Positions 16,725 through 24,637 of a DNA stretch of 64,000 bases are shown here, one piece after another (position 1 is the stretch's first letter; the number at the start of each line of letters is the position of its first letter). The notes under the pieces are model-generated. The model made no database searches. It worked only from the letters and a program-made list of their open reading frames with translations, and was not told where the DNA came from. A program made the translations under genes and the position numbers. Source of the stretch: Catenovulum sp052056295 (GTDB taxonomy: Bacteria; Pseudomonadota; Gammaproteobacteria; Enterobacterales; Alteromonadaceae); the NCBI RefSeq assembly GCF_052056295.1, contig NZ_CP182493.1, positions 4,077,013-4,141,012 of the forward strand, read 5' to 3'.

Positions 16725-16815
16725 ACGATTGAGTTAACCTGTTTTTTCTATTATTCATGTACGTGCAATACAGCTAAGCTAAATTCAATTAAATCTAAAA
16801 TAAGTAGGTATCAAT

Positions 16816-18186
16816 ATGGCACAGTGGTCTCCGAGTTCGTGGCGCAATTTTCCAATTTTACAGCAGCCAACATATCCAGATTTAGCCAAAGTAAAACAAG
16901 TTGAATCTCAGCTTAAAACTTTTCCACCTTTGGTTTTTGCGGCTGAAGCACGCCAGTTACATGATCACCTAGCTAAAGTTTCTAGCGGACAAGCATTTTT
17001 GTTGCAAGGTGGTGATTGTGCAGAATCATTTGCCGATTTTAATGCACCGAAAATTCGCGATACTTTTAAAACCTTGTTGCAAATGGCAGTGGTATTAACT
17101 TTTAGTGGCAACTGCCCAATTGTTAAAGTTGCACGTATGGCTGGGCAGTACGCAAAACCTCGCTCGGAAGATACAGAAACGCGCGATGGTGTAACTCTGC
17201 CTACTTACCGTGGTGACATTATTAACGGTTTTGAATTTACCGAAGCTGCGCGTATTCCAAATCCAGAAAATTTGCTTACCGCTTATCACCATTCATCAGC
17301 AACGTTAAATTTATTGCGTGCTTTTGCTCAAGGTGGTTTGGCTGATTTACATGAAGTCAACCGCTGGAATATGGACTTTGTGCAGAATTCGCCTGTGGCG
17401 GATAAATATCACGATTTAGCACATAGAATTCAAGAAGCCCTTGGTTTTATGGAGGTTTGTGGCATTAACGCACAGAACACTCCGGTAATTAAAGAAACTG
17501 AATTATATACCTCGCATGAAGCTTTATTGCTTAACTATGAAGAAGCATTAACGCGTAAAGATACGCTAACAGGATTATGGTACGACTGTTCAGCACATAT
17601 GGTTTGGATTGGTGAGCGCACGCGTCAGCTTGATCACGCGCATATCGAATACTTCCGTGGTATTAATAATCCGATAGGTGTGAAAGTCGGCCCGGGTATG
17701 CAACCAGACCAACTTATTGAGTTAATTGATGCGTTAAACCCTGAAAACAAAAAAGGGCGTTTAACCTTAATTACCCGTATGGGCGCAGACAACCTAGCCG
17801 ATAAGTTACCTAAGTTAGTTAAACGGGTTAAAGAGGAAGGGCGTAATGTTGTGTGGACCAGTGATCCTATGCACGGCAATACTATTAAAACTGACAACGG
17901 TTATAAAACCCGTGATTTTAATGCGATTTTGAAAGAAATTGAGTCTTTCTTTGCGGTACACAGAGCTGAGGGCAGTTATGCCGGTGGTATTCACTTAGAA
18001 ATGACTGGTCTTGATGTAACTGAATGTACTGGTGGTGCTTATAATTTATCATCAGCAGATTTAGAGCGTAGTTATCGCACCCAATGTGATCCACGTTTAA
18101 ATCAAAACCAAGTATTAGAAATGGCCTTTAGCATAAGCGATACGCTAAAAACGGCTAGAGCTGATTATTTGGCGAGTACTAAGTAA
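16816..18186 (+). CDS. 3-deoxy-7-phosphoheptulonate (DAHP) synthase, class II
   Basis: The 456-residue protein is the plant-like, type II DAHP synthase, which condenses erythrose-4-phosphate and phosphoenolpyruvate to open the shikimate pathway. Family signatures include WSPSSWRN at the start, LLQGGDCAESFADF, RMAGQYAKPRSED and HLEMTGLDVTECTGG near the C-terminus. It is a single gene with about 90 bases of leader; the first 90 bases show no clear attenuator. A weak hairpin follows the stop. Confidence 0.95.
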   Translation: MAQWSPSSWRNFPILQQPTYPDLAKVKQVESQLKTFPPLVFAAEARQLHDHLAKVSSGQAFLLQGGDCAESFADFNAPKIRDTFKTLLQMAVVLTFSGNCPIVKVARMAGQYAKPRSEDTETRDGVTLPTYRGDIINGFEFTEAARIPNPENLLTAYHHSSATLNLLRAFAQGGLADLHEVNRWNMDFVQNSPVADKYHDLAHRIQEALGFMEVCGINAQNTPVIKETELYTSHEALLLNYEEALTRKDTLTGLWYDCSAHMVWIGERTRQLDHAHIEYFRGINNPIGVKVGPGMQPDQLIELIDALNPENKKGRLTLITRMGADNLADKLPKLVKRVKEEGRNVVWTSDPMHGNTIKTDNGYKTRDFNAILKEIESFFAVHRAEGSYAGGIHLEMTGLDVTECTGGAYNLSSADLERSYRTQCDPRLNQNQVLEMAFSISDTLKTARADYLASTK

Positions 18187-18204
18187 TAACCTAATCTTTT
18201 ATAC

Positions 18205-18238
18205 GTTCGTCAACGGGCTAGATACCTTGTTGGCGAAC
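18205..18238 (+). terminator. Weak hairpin after the DAHP synthase gene
   Basis: GTTCGTCAAC and GTTGGCGAAC form a 10-bp stem (one G-T pair) with a 14-base loop, 18 bases after the stop. It lacks a clear T tract, so termination is only possible. The rest of the 427-base gap up to 18613 holds an AT-rich stretch with nothing I recognise (18239-18361) and the second full foldback repeat. Confidence 0.35.
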
Positions 18239-18361
18239 AGTTCTAATTCTAATCAATAGATCATTCCGCTCTATATATAGGTTAAAAAATAACTAGAGAT
18301 TCCTGACAAAATGTCACAAACTGCCCCTAATCTGTATGTTTATTAATCGGCTAACAATAAC

Positions 18362-18561
18362 TAACCTGAACTCTGGATAACAAGTTAGCTAACTCATTGT
18401 TATTAATAGTTAAGTCTATTTACAGCCATTCTAGAGAGATAGTTATTCTTAGAACAAGGCGAATTTGCGTACGTAATAGCTGGGCTATTACTAGCGAATT
18501 CAACGCTGTTATAAGGATAAATAGCCTCTAGAAAGCAAGTTGTTATCCAGAGTTCAGGTTA
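18362..18561. repeat. TAACCTGA foldback repeat, full copy 2
   Basis: About 200 bp, bounded by TAACCTGAACTCTGGATAAC and its exact complement GTTATCCAGAGTTCAGGTTA. The centre is an inverted pair around GTAATAGCTGGGCTATTAC, and CTAGAGAGATAGTTATTCTT opposes GTTATAAGGATAAATAGCC plus TCTAG. It shares most inner sequence with copy 1 (AGAACAAGGCGAATTTGCG, CGAATTCAACGC). It looks like a non-autonomous, miniature foldback element. Confidence 0.85.
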
Positions 18562-18613
18562 ACTAGCAGATTATCGTGTTTTAGTAGTGCCAGTTAGTTC
18601 GAAGGAATTTTGA

Positions 18614-18889
18614 ATGAATATTTATGTTGGAAACCTGCCGTACAAATACACCGAAAATGATTTACGTGAAGCTTTTGTTGCATTTGGTAATGTCAGCCGA
18701 GCAAAAATAGTTTTAGACAGAGAAAGTGGTCGCTCAAAAGGTTTTGCATTTGTGGAAATGGAAAACAAAGCTGATGGTGAAACCGCGATTAAAAGTTTGC
18801 ATGGAACTGAGGTCATGGGCCGAACATTAACGGTAAATGAAGCGCGTCCTCGCCCAGCAAAAAGACCTCCACGCAGAACACCGGCTTAA
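18614..18889 (+). CDS. RRM-domain RNA-binding protein
   Basis: The 91-residue protein is a single RNA-recognition motif with RNP2 (IYVGNL, residues 3-8) and RNP1 (KGFAFVEM), followed by a short basic, proline-rich tail (RPRPAKRPPRRTPA). Such small RRM proteins are common in marine gammaproteobacteria and cyanobacteria and probably bind single-stranded RNA, possibly under cold stress; the target is unknown. GAAGGA precedes the ATG. Confidence 0.92.
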   Translation: MNIYVGNLPYKYTENDLREAFVAFGNVSRAKIVLDRESGRSKGFAFVEMENKADGETAIKSLHGTEVMGRTLTVNEARPRPAKRPPRRTPA

Positions 18890-18932
18890 TTGCAAATAGC
18901 TGAGTCATTTAATAATTGCCGAAGCCTTTAAG

Positions 18933-18960
18933 TTGCAGCTTGAGATATGAAGCGTATAAT
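18933..18960 (+). promoter_or_regulatory. Sigma-70-like promoter upstream of the QueD-like gene
   Basis: TTGCAG (18933-18938) and a consensus TATAAT (18955-18960) are separated by 16 bases, 42 bases before the ATG at 19002. This is one of the best promoter matches in the window; use is inferred. Confidence 0.55.
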
Positions 18961-19001
18961 ATCCAGCTTATTTTCTCTTTCTGCAAATATAAGCTGACTT
19001 C

Positions 19002-19892
19002 ATGCATCTTTTCGTAAATGACTTAACTGTTATCGATTTTTCTTACCTTGATGCCAAGCGTGGCATAGTTGGCGAAAGCTGGATTGTAGACGTTGCACTG
19101 ATTGGTAATTTGAACGATCAAAATATGGTACTAGATTTTGGTGTGGTTAAAAGCCAAATTAAACGCATTATTGACCGTGAATTTGATCATAAACTACATA
19201 TTGCGGAAGATTCCAGCGCGTTAGTTAGTAAAAAAATTACCGAAGACGATAATTTAGATGTTGTGTACAAAACGCAAGATCTAGAGCTTATTTATATGTC
19301 AGCGCCACCGTCAGCTTATTGTTTTGTGCAAGACCAAAGCATATCAATCGACAGTGTTAAACCACTGATCCGCGCCACTATAATGCGTCATATGCCGGAA
19401 AACGTTAAAGACATTGAAATTACTTTGCGCCCGGAAAATATTGCGCAGGAGTATTATCATTATAGTCATGGGTTGAAAAAGCACGATGGCAACTGTCAAC
19501 GCATAGTACATGGCCATAGGTCGAAAGTAACTGTTATGGTAGATGGCGCAGAAAATCGTGATTGGCAGCTATATTGGGCGAAACGCTGGAAAGATATTTA
19601 TATCGGCAGTGAAGAAGATATGGATCTTGGGTTGCTTGAGCAATTTTGCCAACAACATGACTTGTTAGCTGATAATTACTTTGCTTTTTCTTATGCCGCA
19701 TCTCAAGGGGAATTTAAGTTGGTTTGCCCTAAATCTTGTGCTGATGTAATTGACAGAGATTCTACTGTCGAATGTTTAGCAGAATTTATGCTAGAAGTGA
19801 TGCAAGCACAACAACCTGAACAAAATATCCGTGTGTTGGCCTATGAGGGTGTATCTAAAGGTGCAATTTCTCAATCGAGTGTTGCTAATTAA
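19002..19892 (+). CDS. Double-length 6-carboxytetrahydropterin synthase-like (QueD family) protein
   Basis: At 296 residues this is about twice the length of QueD. The first half has the VLDFGVVKSQIKRIIDREFDHKL segment (D45, D62-H63) that in QueD carries the DF and catalytic DH residues, but lacks the zinc histidines. The second half has YSHGLKKHDGNCQRIVHGH (H156, C165, H170, H172), which matches the QueD zinc and Cys site, but lacks the DF/DH segment. It therefore looks like a tandem or fused QueD in which the residues of one active site are divided between halves. Whether it is the queuosine-pathway enzyme for the queC/queE pair at 4-5 kb is inference. Confidence 0.8.
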   Translation: MHLFVNDLTVIDFSYLDAKRGIVGESWIVDVALIGNLNDQNMVLDFGVVKSQIKRIIDREFDHKLHIAEDSSALVSKKITEDDNLDVVYKTQDLELIYMSAPPSAYCFVQDQSISIDSVKPLIRATIMRHMPENVKDIEITLRPENIAQEYYHYSHGLKKHDGNCQRIVHGHRSKVTVMVDGAENRDWQLYWAKRWKDIYIGSEEDMDLGLLEQFCQQHDLLADNYFAFSYAASQGEFKLVCPKSCADVIDRDSTVECLAEFMLEVMQAQQPEQNIRVLAYEGVSKGAISQSSVAN

Positions 19893-19917
19893 TCTGACAT
19901 AGGATTTTGACCACGCT

Positions 19918-20763
19918 ATGCTAAAAACTTTATCTTCTGCTTTATCTGTTATTACTTTGTGTGGTTACGTTTTGTTTGGGCAAGCGGCGGCAAACTACCA
20001 AGTTGAAGCGCAAGCTTTGGCACAAGGTGGCTTTATTAAAGGCCAGTTTGCTGATTGCACTCAAGTAACGGTAATAGATGGTGAAGATAAATATTCTGGC
20101 CAATGTACGCCAGATGGCAATTTTTTAGTTGGTTTTGGACGCGATGCTAAAGCTGTGCAAAAACTGGTATTTAGCTTTAACAATAAAGCTGATTACATGG
20201 CGGTGGTTGAATTAGAGCAACGTCAATACAAAACAGACAGAGTAAATGGTGTACCACAAAAAACGGTTAGCCCTCCAAAAGACGTTTTAGACCGAATTAA
20301 AGGCGAAAACGAACAAATCTGGCTAGCTCGCAACAAACACACAGAATCCTTCGATTTTTTAACTAGCTTTATTTGGCCTGCAAAAGGGCGTATTTCCGGT
20401 GTTTATGGTAGTCAACGCGTATTTAATGGTGTGCCGAAAAGACCTCATTTTGGCCTGGATGTAGCAGCCCCAAAAGGTACACCTGTTGTTGCTCCTGCAG
20501 CTGGTATTATCCGTTTAGCTCACAATGATATGTTTTATTCTGGTGGAACTATTATTTTAGATCACGGTTATGGTATTACCTCCACCTTTATTCATCTTTC
20601 TAAACTTGATGTTGTCGACGGCCAAAAAGTTAAACAGGGCGAAAAGATAGGTGAGATAGGTAAGTCAGGCCGCGCGACAGGTAATCATTTAGACTGGCGT
20701 ATTAACTGGAAGAACGTCCGCCTCGACCCTGCATTTTGGGTAGAAGCGGGTGGTAATGAGTAG
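19918..20763 (+). CDS. M23-family (LytM) metallopeptidase, secreted
   Basis: The 281-residue protein has an N-terminal signal peptide (about 1-25, ending FGQAAA), a beta-rich N-terminal region with one Cys pair, and a C-terminal LytM domain with zinc motif RPHFGLDVA and the ILDHGYG..FIHLSKL strand. It should act on peptidoglycan cross-links or as a divisome/lytic activator in the periplasm. All zinc ligands expected (H..D and HxH-type) appear present. It lies 25 bases after the QueD-like gene and may be co-transcribed. Confidence 0.9.
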   Translation: MLKTLSSALSVITLCGYVLFGQAAANYQVEAQALAQGGFIKGQFADCTQVTVIDGEDKYSGQCTPDGNFLVGFGRDAKAVQKLVFSFNNKADYMAVVELEQRQYKTDRVNGVPQKTVSPPKDVLDRIKGENEQIWLARNKHTESFDFLTSFIWPAKGRISGVYGSQRVFNGVPKRPHFGLDVAAPKGTPVVAPAAGIIRLAHNDMFYSGGTIILDHGYGITSTFIHLSKLDVVDGQKVKQGEKIGEIGKSGRATGNHLDWRINWKNVRLDPAFWVEAGGNE

Positions 20764-20788
20764 CTGGTTGTCTGCAACTAACTACTAG

Positions 20789-20811
20789 TTAACTAATATC
20801 TTATTAGTTAA
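20789..20811. terminator. AT-rich palindrome between convergent M23 and M61 genes
   Basis: TTAACTAATA and TATTAGTTAA form a 10-bp stem with a three-base loop, overlapping the last codon of the minus-strand M61 gene, with a short TTTT on the plus strand. It may end transcripts from both sides; the stem is AT-rich, so this is tentative. Confidence 0.45.
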
Positions 20812-22600
20812 TTTTCTGCCAACCTCTAGCTTTTTCTTCATCAACCAAGGTTAATTCGATCAACTCACTAATAGGTTTAACCAGTTGAACTTGTGTTGTA
20901 CATAACTCGCCATTTCTTACATAAGCTACTGGATAGCTCTTATCTAAGTTTAGATTGTTAGTTATATTGCTGAAGTTACCCGTATTAACTATTAAGTTGT
21001 CTATAGCAACAATTACATCCTGCACGCTTAAGCCTGCTTGTTCGGCTGGGCTGTCATTTAATACTTGCGCAATTTCTAAACCGAGTTTGGCTTCTTTGTA
21101 GATTAATCCCAAATATGGGCTGTGATCTTCAGTGCTAATGTCGAGTGGTGAATTAACTTTGGACGCAGCTTGTTTGTACTCAACACCAAATTCAGCCAAT
21201 AAATCAGTCAGTGGCACTATGTCTTTGCCGTTCAAAATATCGAAAAATGCTTGTTTAATTTGCGCTTGAGTTATGCTTTCAGCTATATCTATAACTGTTT
21301 CTAATCCCGTACCGCTATAACTTTCACCACCATCTAGGTACTCTTGCCACAATACACGCATTACATCATCTAATGATTTAGTTGAATTTGTGTGTTTGCG
21401 AATACTTAGATCTAACCATAGTGCAAGTAAACTTCCTTTAGTGTAATAACTTACTATGTTGTTAGCTGCATCTGGACCTTGTTGGTAAAACTTAGTCCAA
21501 GCGTAGAAACTAGATTCAATTAGGTTTTGTTTAAGCTGACCTTTACCGCGATTCACTCGGCTAATGGTTTTGCTTTTGGTTTTTATGTAATCACTAAATT
21601 CGACTATGCCAGTGCGGAATAAACTTAAATCATCGTAATAAGACGTAATTCCTTCAAATGCCCATAATTGTTTGGTGTAACTTTCACTGTTTAGTTGGTA
21701 AGGAATAAACTCTGCAGGCTTAATTCGGCAGACATTCCAATTGTGAAAATATTCATGCGACGCCAAGCTTAAAAAGGTTTTATATCCTTCGGATAATTCT
21801 TCTGGTTTATTGATATTTGGAAAATCAAAAGTAGAGCAGAGCAGTGCGGTGGAATTTTTGTGCTCTAAACCACCAAAGCCACTTGGTAGAATGTTGGTTA
21901 AAAACCAATACTCGTTAAAAGGCGGTTTGCCGCCGGTTTCGCGTTCAAACAAATCTATATGGTGTTGGCATAACTTGCTGACATCTTTTATCAGCCTTTG
22001 AGTATCTGCAAAGTGTTTGCCGTTTAAAATTAGGTAATGTGGTGTACCAGCGACAGTAAATTCCAAATGGGTGAAATCACCAATTTCTACAGGACAGTCG
22101 ATAAGCTCTGCATAGTTATCCGCTTGATACAAACCAAATTGATACACTTGAGTATCACTAGGTCTTTGTAGTCCAGTTGCGACTTTCCACTTATCGGTAA
22201 AACTTGGCGTTTGTAACTCTACTTGTTGCGGCGCATCGGCGAATTCATTAACGCTAATAAATAAACTTGTGCCGTTAAAAAATGCTCTTTGTTGGTCTAA
22301 ATATGCTGTACGCACTGAACTGTCAAATGCATATACTTGATAGCTAATTTCACACGCTTGACCAAGGGTGGTTATTTGCCAGTTTTGTTTATCAATGAGC
22401 TCAATTTCAATTGCTTGGCCATCTATTTTTGCTTGTAGGTCGATAATGTTTTTTGCAAAGTCGCGGATCATGTATGAGCCTGGTATCCAAGCCGGTAGCG
22501 ACAAATTGAGTCGTTTTTGTTGATGTGTTGGTACTTGGATAGTGACTTGATAAATATGTTGATTGGCTAAGTCGAAATTTACTGTGTATTTAATAGACAT
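20804..22600 (-). CDS. M61 family glycyl aminopeptidase with PDZ domain
   Basis: The 598-residue protein has a beta-sandwich N-terminal domain with LSLPAWIPGSYMIRDF, the zinc motif HEYFH followed by FEGITSYYDD (third ligand Glu) and a C-terminal PDZ domain (about 490-560, including LGLEIAQVLNDSPAEQAGLSVQDVIVAID split here in description). This is the domain order of peptidase M61. It has no signal peptide and is probably cytosolic. It is monocistronic on the minus strand; a 12-bp imperfect inverted repeat lies 43-76 bases before its start. Confidence 0.93.
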   Translation of the reverse strand: MSIKYTVNFDLANQHIYQVTIQVPTHQQKRLNLSLPAWIPGSYMIRDFAKNIIDLQAKIDGQAIEIELIDKQNWQITTLGQACEISYQVYAFDSSVRTAYLDQQRAFFNGTSLFISVNEFADAPQQVELQTPSFTDKWKVATGLQRPSDTQVYQFGLYQADNYAELIDCPVEIGDFTHLEFTVAGTPHYLILNGKHFADTQRLIKDVSKLCQHHIDLFERETGGKPPFNEYWFLTNILPSGFGGLEHKNSTALLCSTFDFPNINKPEELSEGYKTFLSLASHEYFHNWNVCRIKPAEFIPYQLNSESYTKQLWAFEGITSYYDDLSLFRTGIVEFSDYIKTKSKTISRVNRGKGQLKQNLIESSFYAWTKFYQQGPDAANNIVSYYTKGSLLALWLDLSIRKHTNSTKSLDDVMRVLWQEYLDGGESYSGTGLETVIDIAESITQAQIKQAFFDILNGKDIVPLTDLLAEFGVEYKQAASKVNSPLDISTEDHSPYLGLIYKEAKLGLEIAQVLNDSPAEQAGLSVQDVIVAIDNLIVNTGNFSNITNNLNLDKSYPVAYVRNGELCTTQVQLVKPISELIELTLVDEEKARGWQKIN

Positions 22601-22642
22601 ATATTTTCTTTTTAGATTATTAAATTGATGAGCTAAATAAGT

Positions 22643-22676
22643 AACCTGATGTGAGAGGAGGCCATCACATCAAGTT
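22643..22676. other. Inverted repeat upstream of the M61 gene
   Basis: AACCTGATGTGA (22643-22654) and TCACATCAAGTT (22665-22676) pair over 12 positions with one G-T pair and a 10-base spacer. It lies in the leader or promoter region of the minus-strand M61 gene. It could be an operator or an RNA hairpin; no regulator is known to me for this sequence. Confidence 0.5.
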
Positions 22677-22741
22677 AAGTATAAAACTTTGGCTATAAAT
22701 TTGTTGCGTTTTTTAACTTAGGTTAAGCGTTTAACGTTCTA

Positions 22742-23007
22742 TATACCCAAGCTACTTGAAGATGCGAGATTTCAGCACGAGATAAAAAGCATTTAGACAA
22801 GGCATTGATTGAAGATAATGGTTGCCCCTTTTCAAAATCAATAACGCAGTATAAATGCTTTTTAGCCTTGCCCTTCGGGAGCTTCACAGCGTTTCTATTA
22901 CTGCGTTATGTTAATTTGAAAGGTACCTACATTCCTTCATTAACATGCCTTGTACTAAAAACGCTGTGATAGCTCTGAAACATGCATTTTCGAGTCGCTT
23001 GGGTATA
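22742..23007. repeat. TATACCCAAG interspersed palindromic repeat
   Basis: A 266-bp element bounded by TATACCCAAGCTACTTGAAG and its near-complement TCGAGTCGCTTGGGTATA. Inside are further inverse pairs: AAAAAGCATTTA with TAAATGCTTTTT, TAACGCAGTA with TACTGCGTTA, and TCACAGCGTTT with AAACGCTGTGA. It has no ORF. I recall TATACCCAAG-type repeats as common in Vibrio, Shewanella and Pseudoalteromonas genomes. It fills most of the 457-base gap between the M61 gene and galM; the remaining 50 bases hold the galM leader. Confidence 0.82.
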
Positions 23008-23057
23008 AACTACTTTCGCGCTACAATTAGCGCGACAAAATACATAACGAGAGCTAT

Positions 23058-24134
23058 ATGAGCCAAACAATTATTATGCAACCCACAGTTACAATTTCAC
23101 CATTTGGCACGACTCCAAACGGTGATGCTATCTCCGCATACACTTTAACCAATAACCACGGCACCCAAGCTGTAGTGATTAATTTTGGTGCGATTCTACA
23201 AAGTTTAAAGACGCAAGATAAAAACGGTGATTTTGCCGATATCGTCTTAGGTTTTGAAGAGTTAGAGCCTTATTTAACTAACCCAACTTACTTTGGCGCG
23301 ACCATAGGTCGTTTTGGTAACCGTATTGGCAATGGCCAATGTGAAATTAATGGCGAAACTTACACCTTTTTACAAAACAATGGCACTAACCATTTACATG
23401 GCGGCGCCGAAGGTTTTGATAAAAAAGTTTGGCAAGCTGAAGCTGTGTCTGACGCAAATAGCGCGGGTGTTGTATTAACGTTAGTTAGCCCTGATGGTGA
23501 CCAAGGCTATCCTGGAACTTTAACCGTTAAGTGTGAATATCACTTAACCAATGATGATGAACTTGTGATTAAGTACACAGCCAACACGGATAAAACCACT
23601 ATCATCAATTTGACTAACCACAGCTATTTTAACTTAAAAGAGCAGGGGACAATTTTAGATCACTTACTTGAAATCCCAACTTCAAAGTTGACTCCGGTTG
23701 ATGAAAATATGCTGCCAACGGGCGAGATCCGCGATATCACAGGCACGCCTTTTGATTTTACAACGGCTAAGACGATTGGTCAGGATATAGATGCGGATGA
23801 TGAGCAGCTTAAAATAGGTGCGGGTTACGACCACAACTATTATTTTGAAAAAGCTGATGGCGAATTATCACTAGTTGCTAAAACTACTGAATCATCATCT
23901 GGTCGTGTATTAGCTATTTATACCACTGAGCCTGGCTTCCAGTTGTATACGGGTAACTTTATCGGTGATGATTTGTCAGGTAAAGGTCGTCAATATGGTA
24001 AATATGCGGGTTTCTGTGTTGAACCACAACACGTGCCTGATGCACCAAATAAACCTGTGTTTAAATCTACTTTATTAACGCCAGAGCAAACTTATACCAG
24101 TGAAATGCGCTATGTTTTTTCGGTAGTTAAGTAA
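23058..24134 (+). CDS. galM: Aldose 1-epimerase (galactose mutarotase)
   Basis: GalM interconverts the alpha and beta anomers of galactose and other aldoses. The 358-residue protein shows the substrate-binding segments IGRFGNRIGNG, NGTNHLHGG, the catalytic His in TNHSYFNL, and the catalytic Glu in GFCVEPQHVPDAPN. No signal peptide is present. It stands alone, flanked on both sides by repeat-rich spacers, without other gal genes nearby. Confidence 0.94.
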   Translation: MSQTIIMQPTVTISPFGTTPNGDAISAYTLTNNHGTQAVVINFGAILQSLKTQDKNGDFADIVLGFEELEPYLTNPTYFGATIGRFGNRIGNGQCEINGETYTFLQNNGTNHLHGGAEGFDKKVWQAEAVSDANSAGVVLTLVSPDGDQGYPGTLTVKCEYHLTNDDELVIKYTANTDKTTIINLTNHSYFNLKEQGTILDHLLEIPTSKLTPVDENMLPTGEIRDITGTPFDFTTAKTIGQDIDADDEQLKIGAGYDHNYYFEKADGELSLVAKTTESSSGRVLAIYTTEPGFQLYTGNFIGDDLSGKGRQYGKYAGFCVEPQHVPDAPNKPVFKSTLLTPEQTYTSEMRYVFSVVK

Positions 24135-24157
24135 TTTCTTGTCTATGTGGAATAGCT

Positions 24158-24259
24158 AACTTGAAGCATAATTTTCTAAAAACGCTTTAAACACGTGCTT
24201 GGGGTGCTCACACAAGATATCCCTATCTTGTGAAGCTTTAGAAAATTAGCATTCAAGTT
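24158..24259 (+). repeat. Foldback repeat, conserved-core/variable-hairpin family, copy B
   Basis: Outer arms AACTTGAAGCATAATTTTCT (24158) and AGAAAATTAGCATTCAAGTT (ending 24259) are near-complements. Between them is the core AACGCTTTAAACACGTGCTT followed by GGGGTGCTC and the perfect hairpin CACAAGATA-TCCC-TATCTTGTG (24211-24232). The order of parts equals that of copy A. Confidence 0.75.
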
Positions 24260-24286
24260 ATCTACCCATAAACTACTGAGTTGTTA
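24246..24286 (+). repeat. 41-bp direct repeat, left copy
   Basis: TTAGCATTCAAGTTATCTAC then CCATAAACTACTGAGTTGTTA. It recurs with several mismatches at 24460-24500. The two copies flank a hairpin (24298-24331, CTTGCCAAA/TTTGGCAAG) and foldback copy C. Confidence 0.65.
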
Positions 24287-24334
24287 AAAAAGTAATACTT
24301 GCCAAAATCGTATAACTGAGGGTTTGGCAAGTGA

Positions 24335-24415
24335 TTTCCGAAACGGAACTTACTTATCATGGATGATAAGTCAGAGCGTACATGGATTGTATTTACAGCG
24401 TTTCCGTTTTGGGAA
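24335..24415 (-). repeat. Foldback repeat, conserved-core/variable-hairpin family, copy C (inverted)
   Basis: Read on the minus strand it has arm TTCCCAAAACGGAAA, core CGCTGTAAATACAATCCATG followed by TACGCTC, hairpin ACTTATCAT-CC-ATGATAAGT and the closing arm TTCCGTTTCGGAAA. The core is the same as in copies A and B but the arms and the hairpin stem are different while remaining self-complementary. Confidence 0.75.
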
Positions 24416-24459
24416 GCAGTGGCCACGGCCGCTTTCTCTGCTGGTTAACCTGTGGAGCA

Positions 24460-24500
24460 TTAGAATTCAAGTTACCTCGCCATAAACTATTGAGTCGTTA
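24460..24500 (+). repeat. 41-bp direct repeat, right copy
   Basis: TTAGAATTCAAGTTACCTCG then CCATAAACTATTGAGTCGTTA, aligned end to end with 24246-24286. It suggests a local duplication followed by divergence, or insertion of copy C into a duplicated site. The rest of the 503-base gap (24501-24637) is the AT-rich leader of the next gene with no feature I can name. Confidence 0.65.
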
Positions 24501-24637
24501 GTAAAAGCAAAATGTGCCATATACGGATAAAATTTCAAGGAACAAAATAATTTTGAAAAATAGTCTGATTGAGTATAATCGCAAATGATCAAATGAATCA
24601 TTTTGATTACATTATTAACAATTTTTAAGGATATAAA

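Noticed and set aside
14866..18561. Composite transposon bounded by the two full foldback repeats
   Set aside because: The repeats bracket nagZ, the phosphatase and the DAHP synthase gene, which are ordinary chromosomal genes; no transposase or target duplication is seen, and another fragment lies outside.
18890..19001. tRNA or small RNA gene in the RRM-QueD spacer
   Set aside because: No cloverleaf arms or TTCGA loop; the spacer is explained by a promoter and leader.
24246..24500. CRISPR-like repeats
   Set aside because: There are only two diverged direct copies with long, unequal intervening sequence, and no cas genes.
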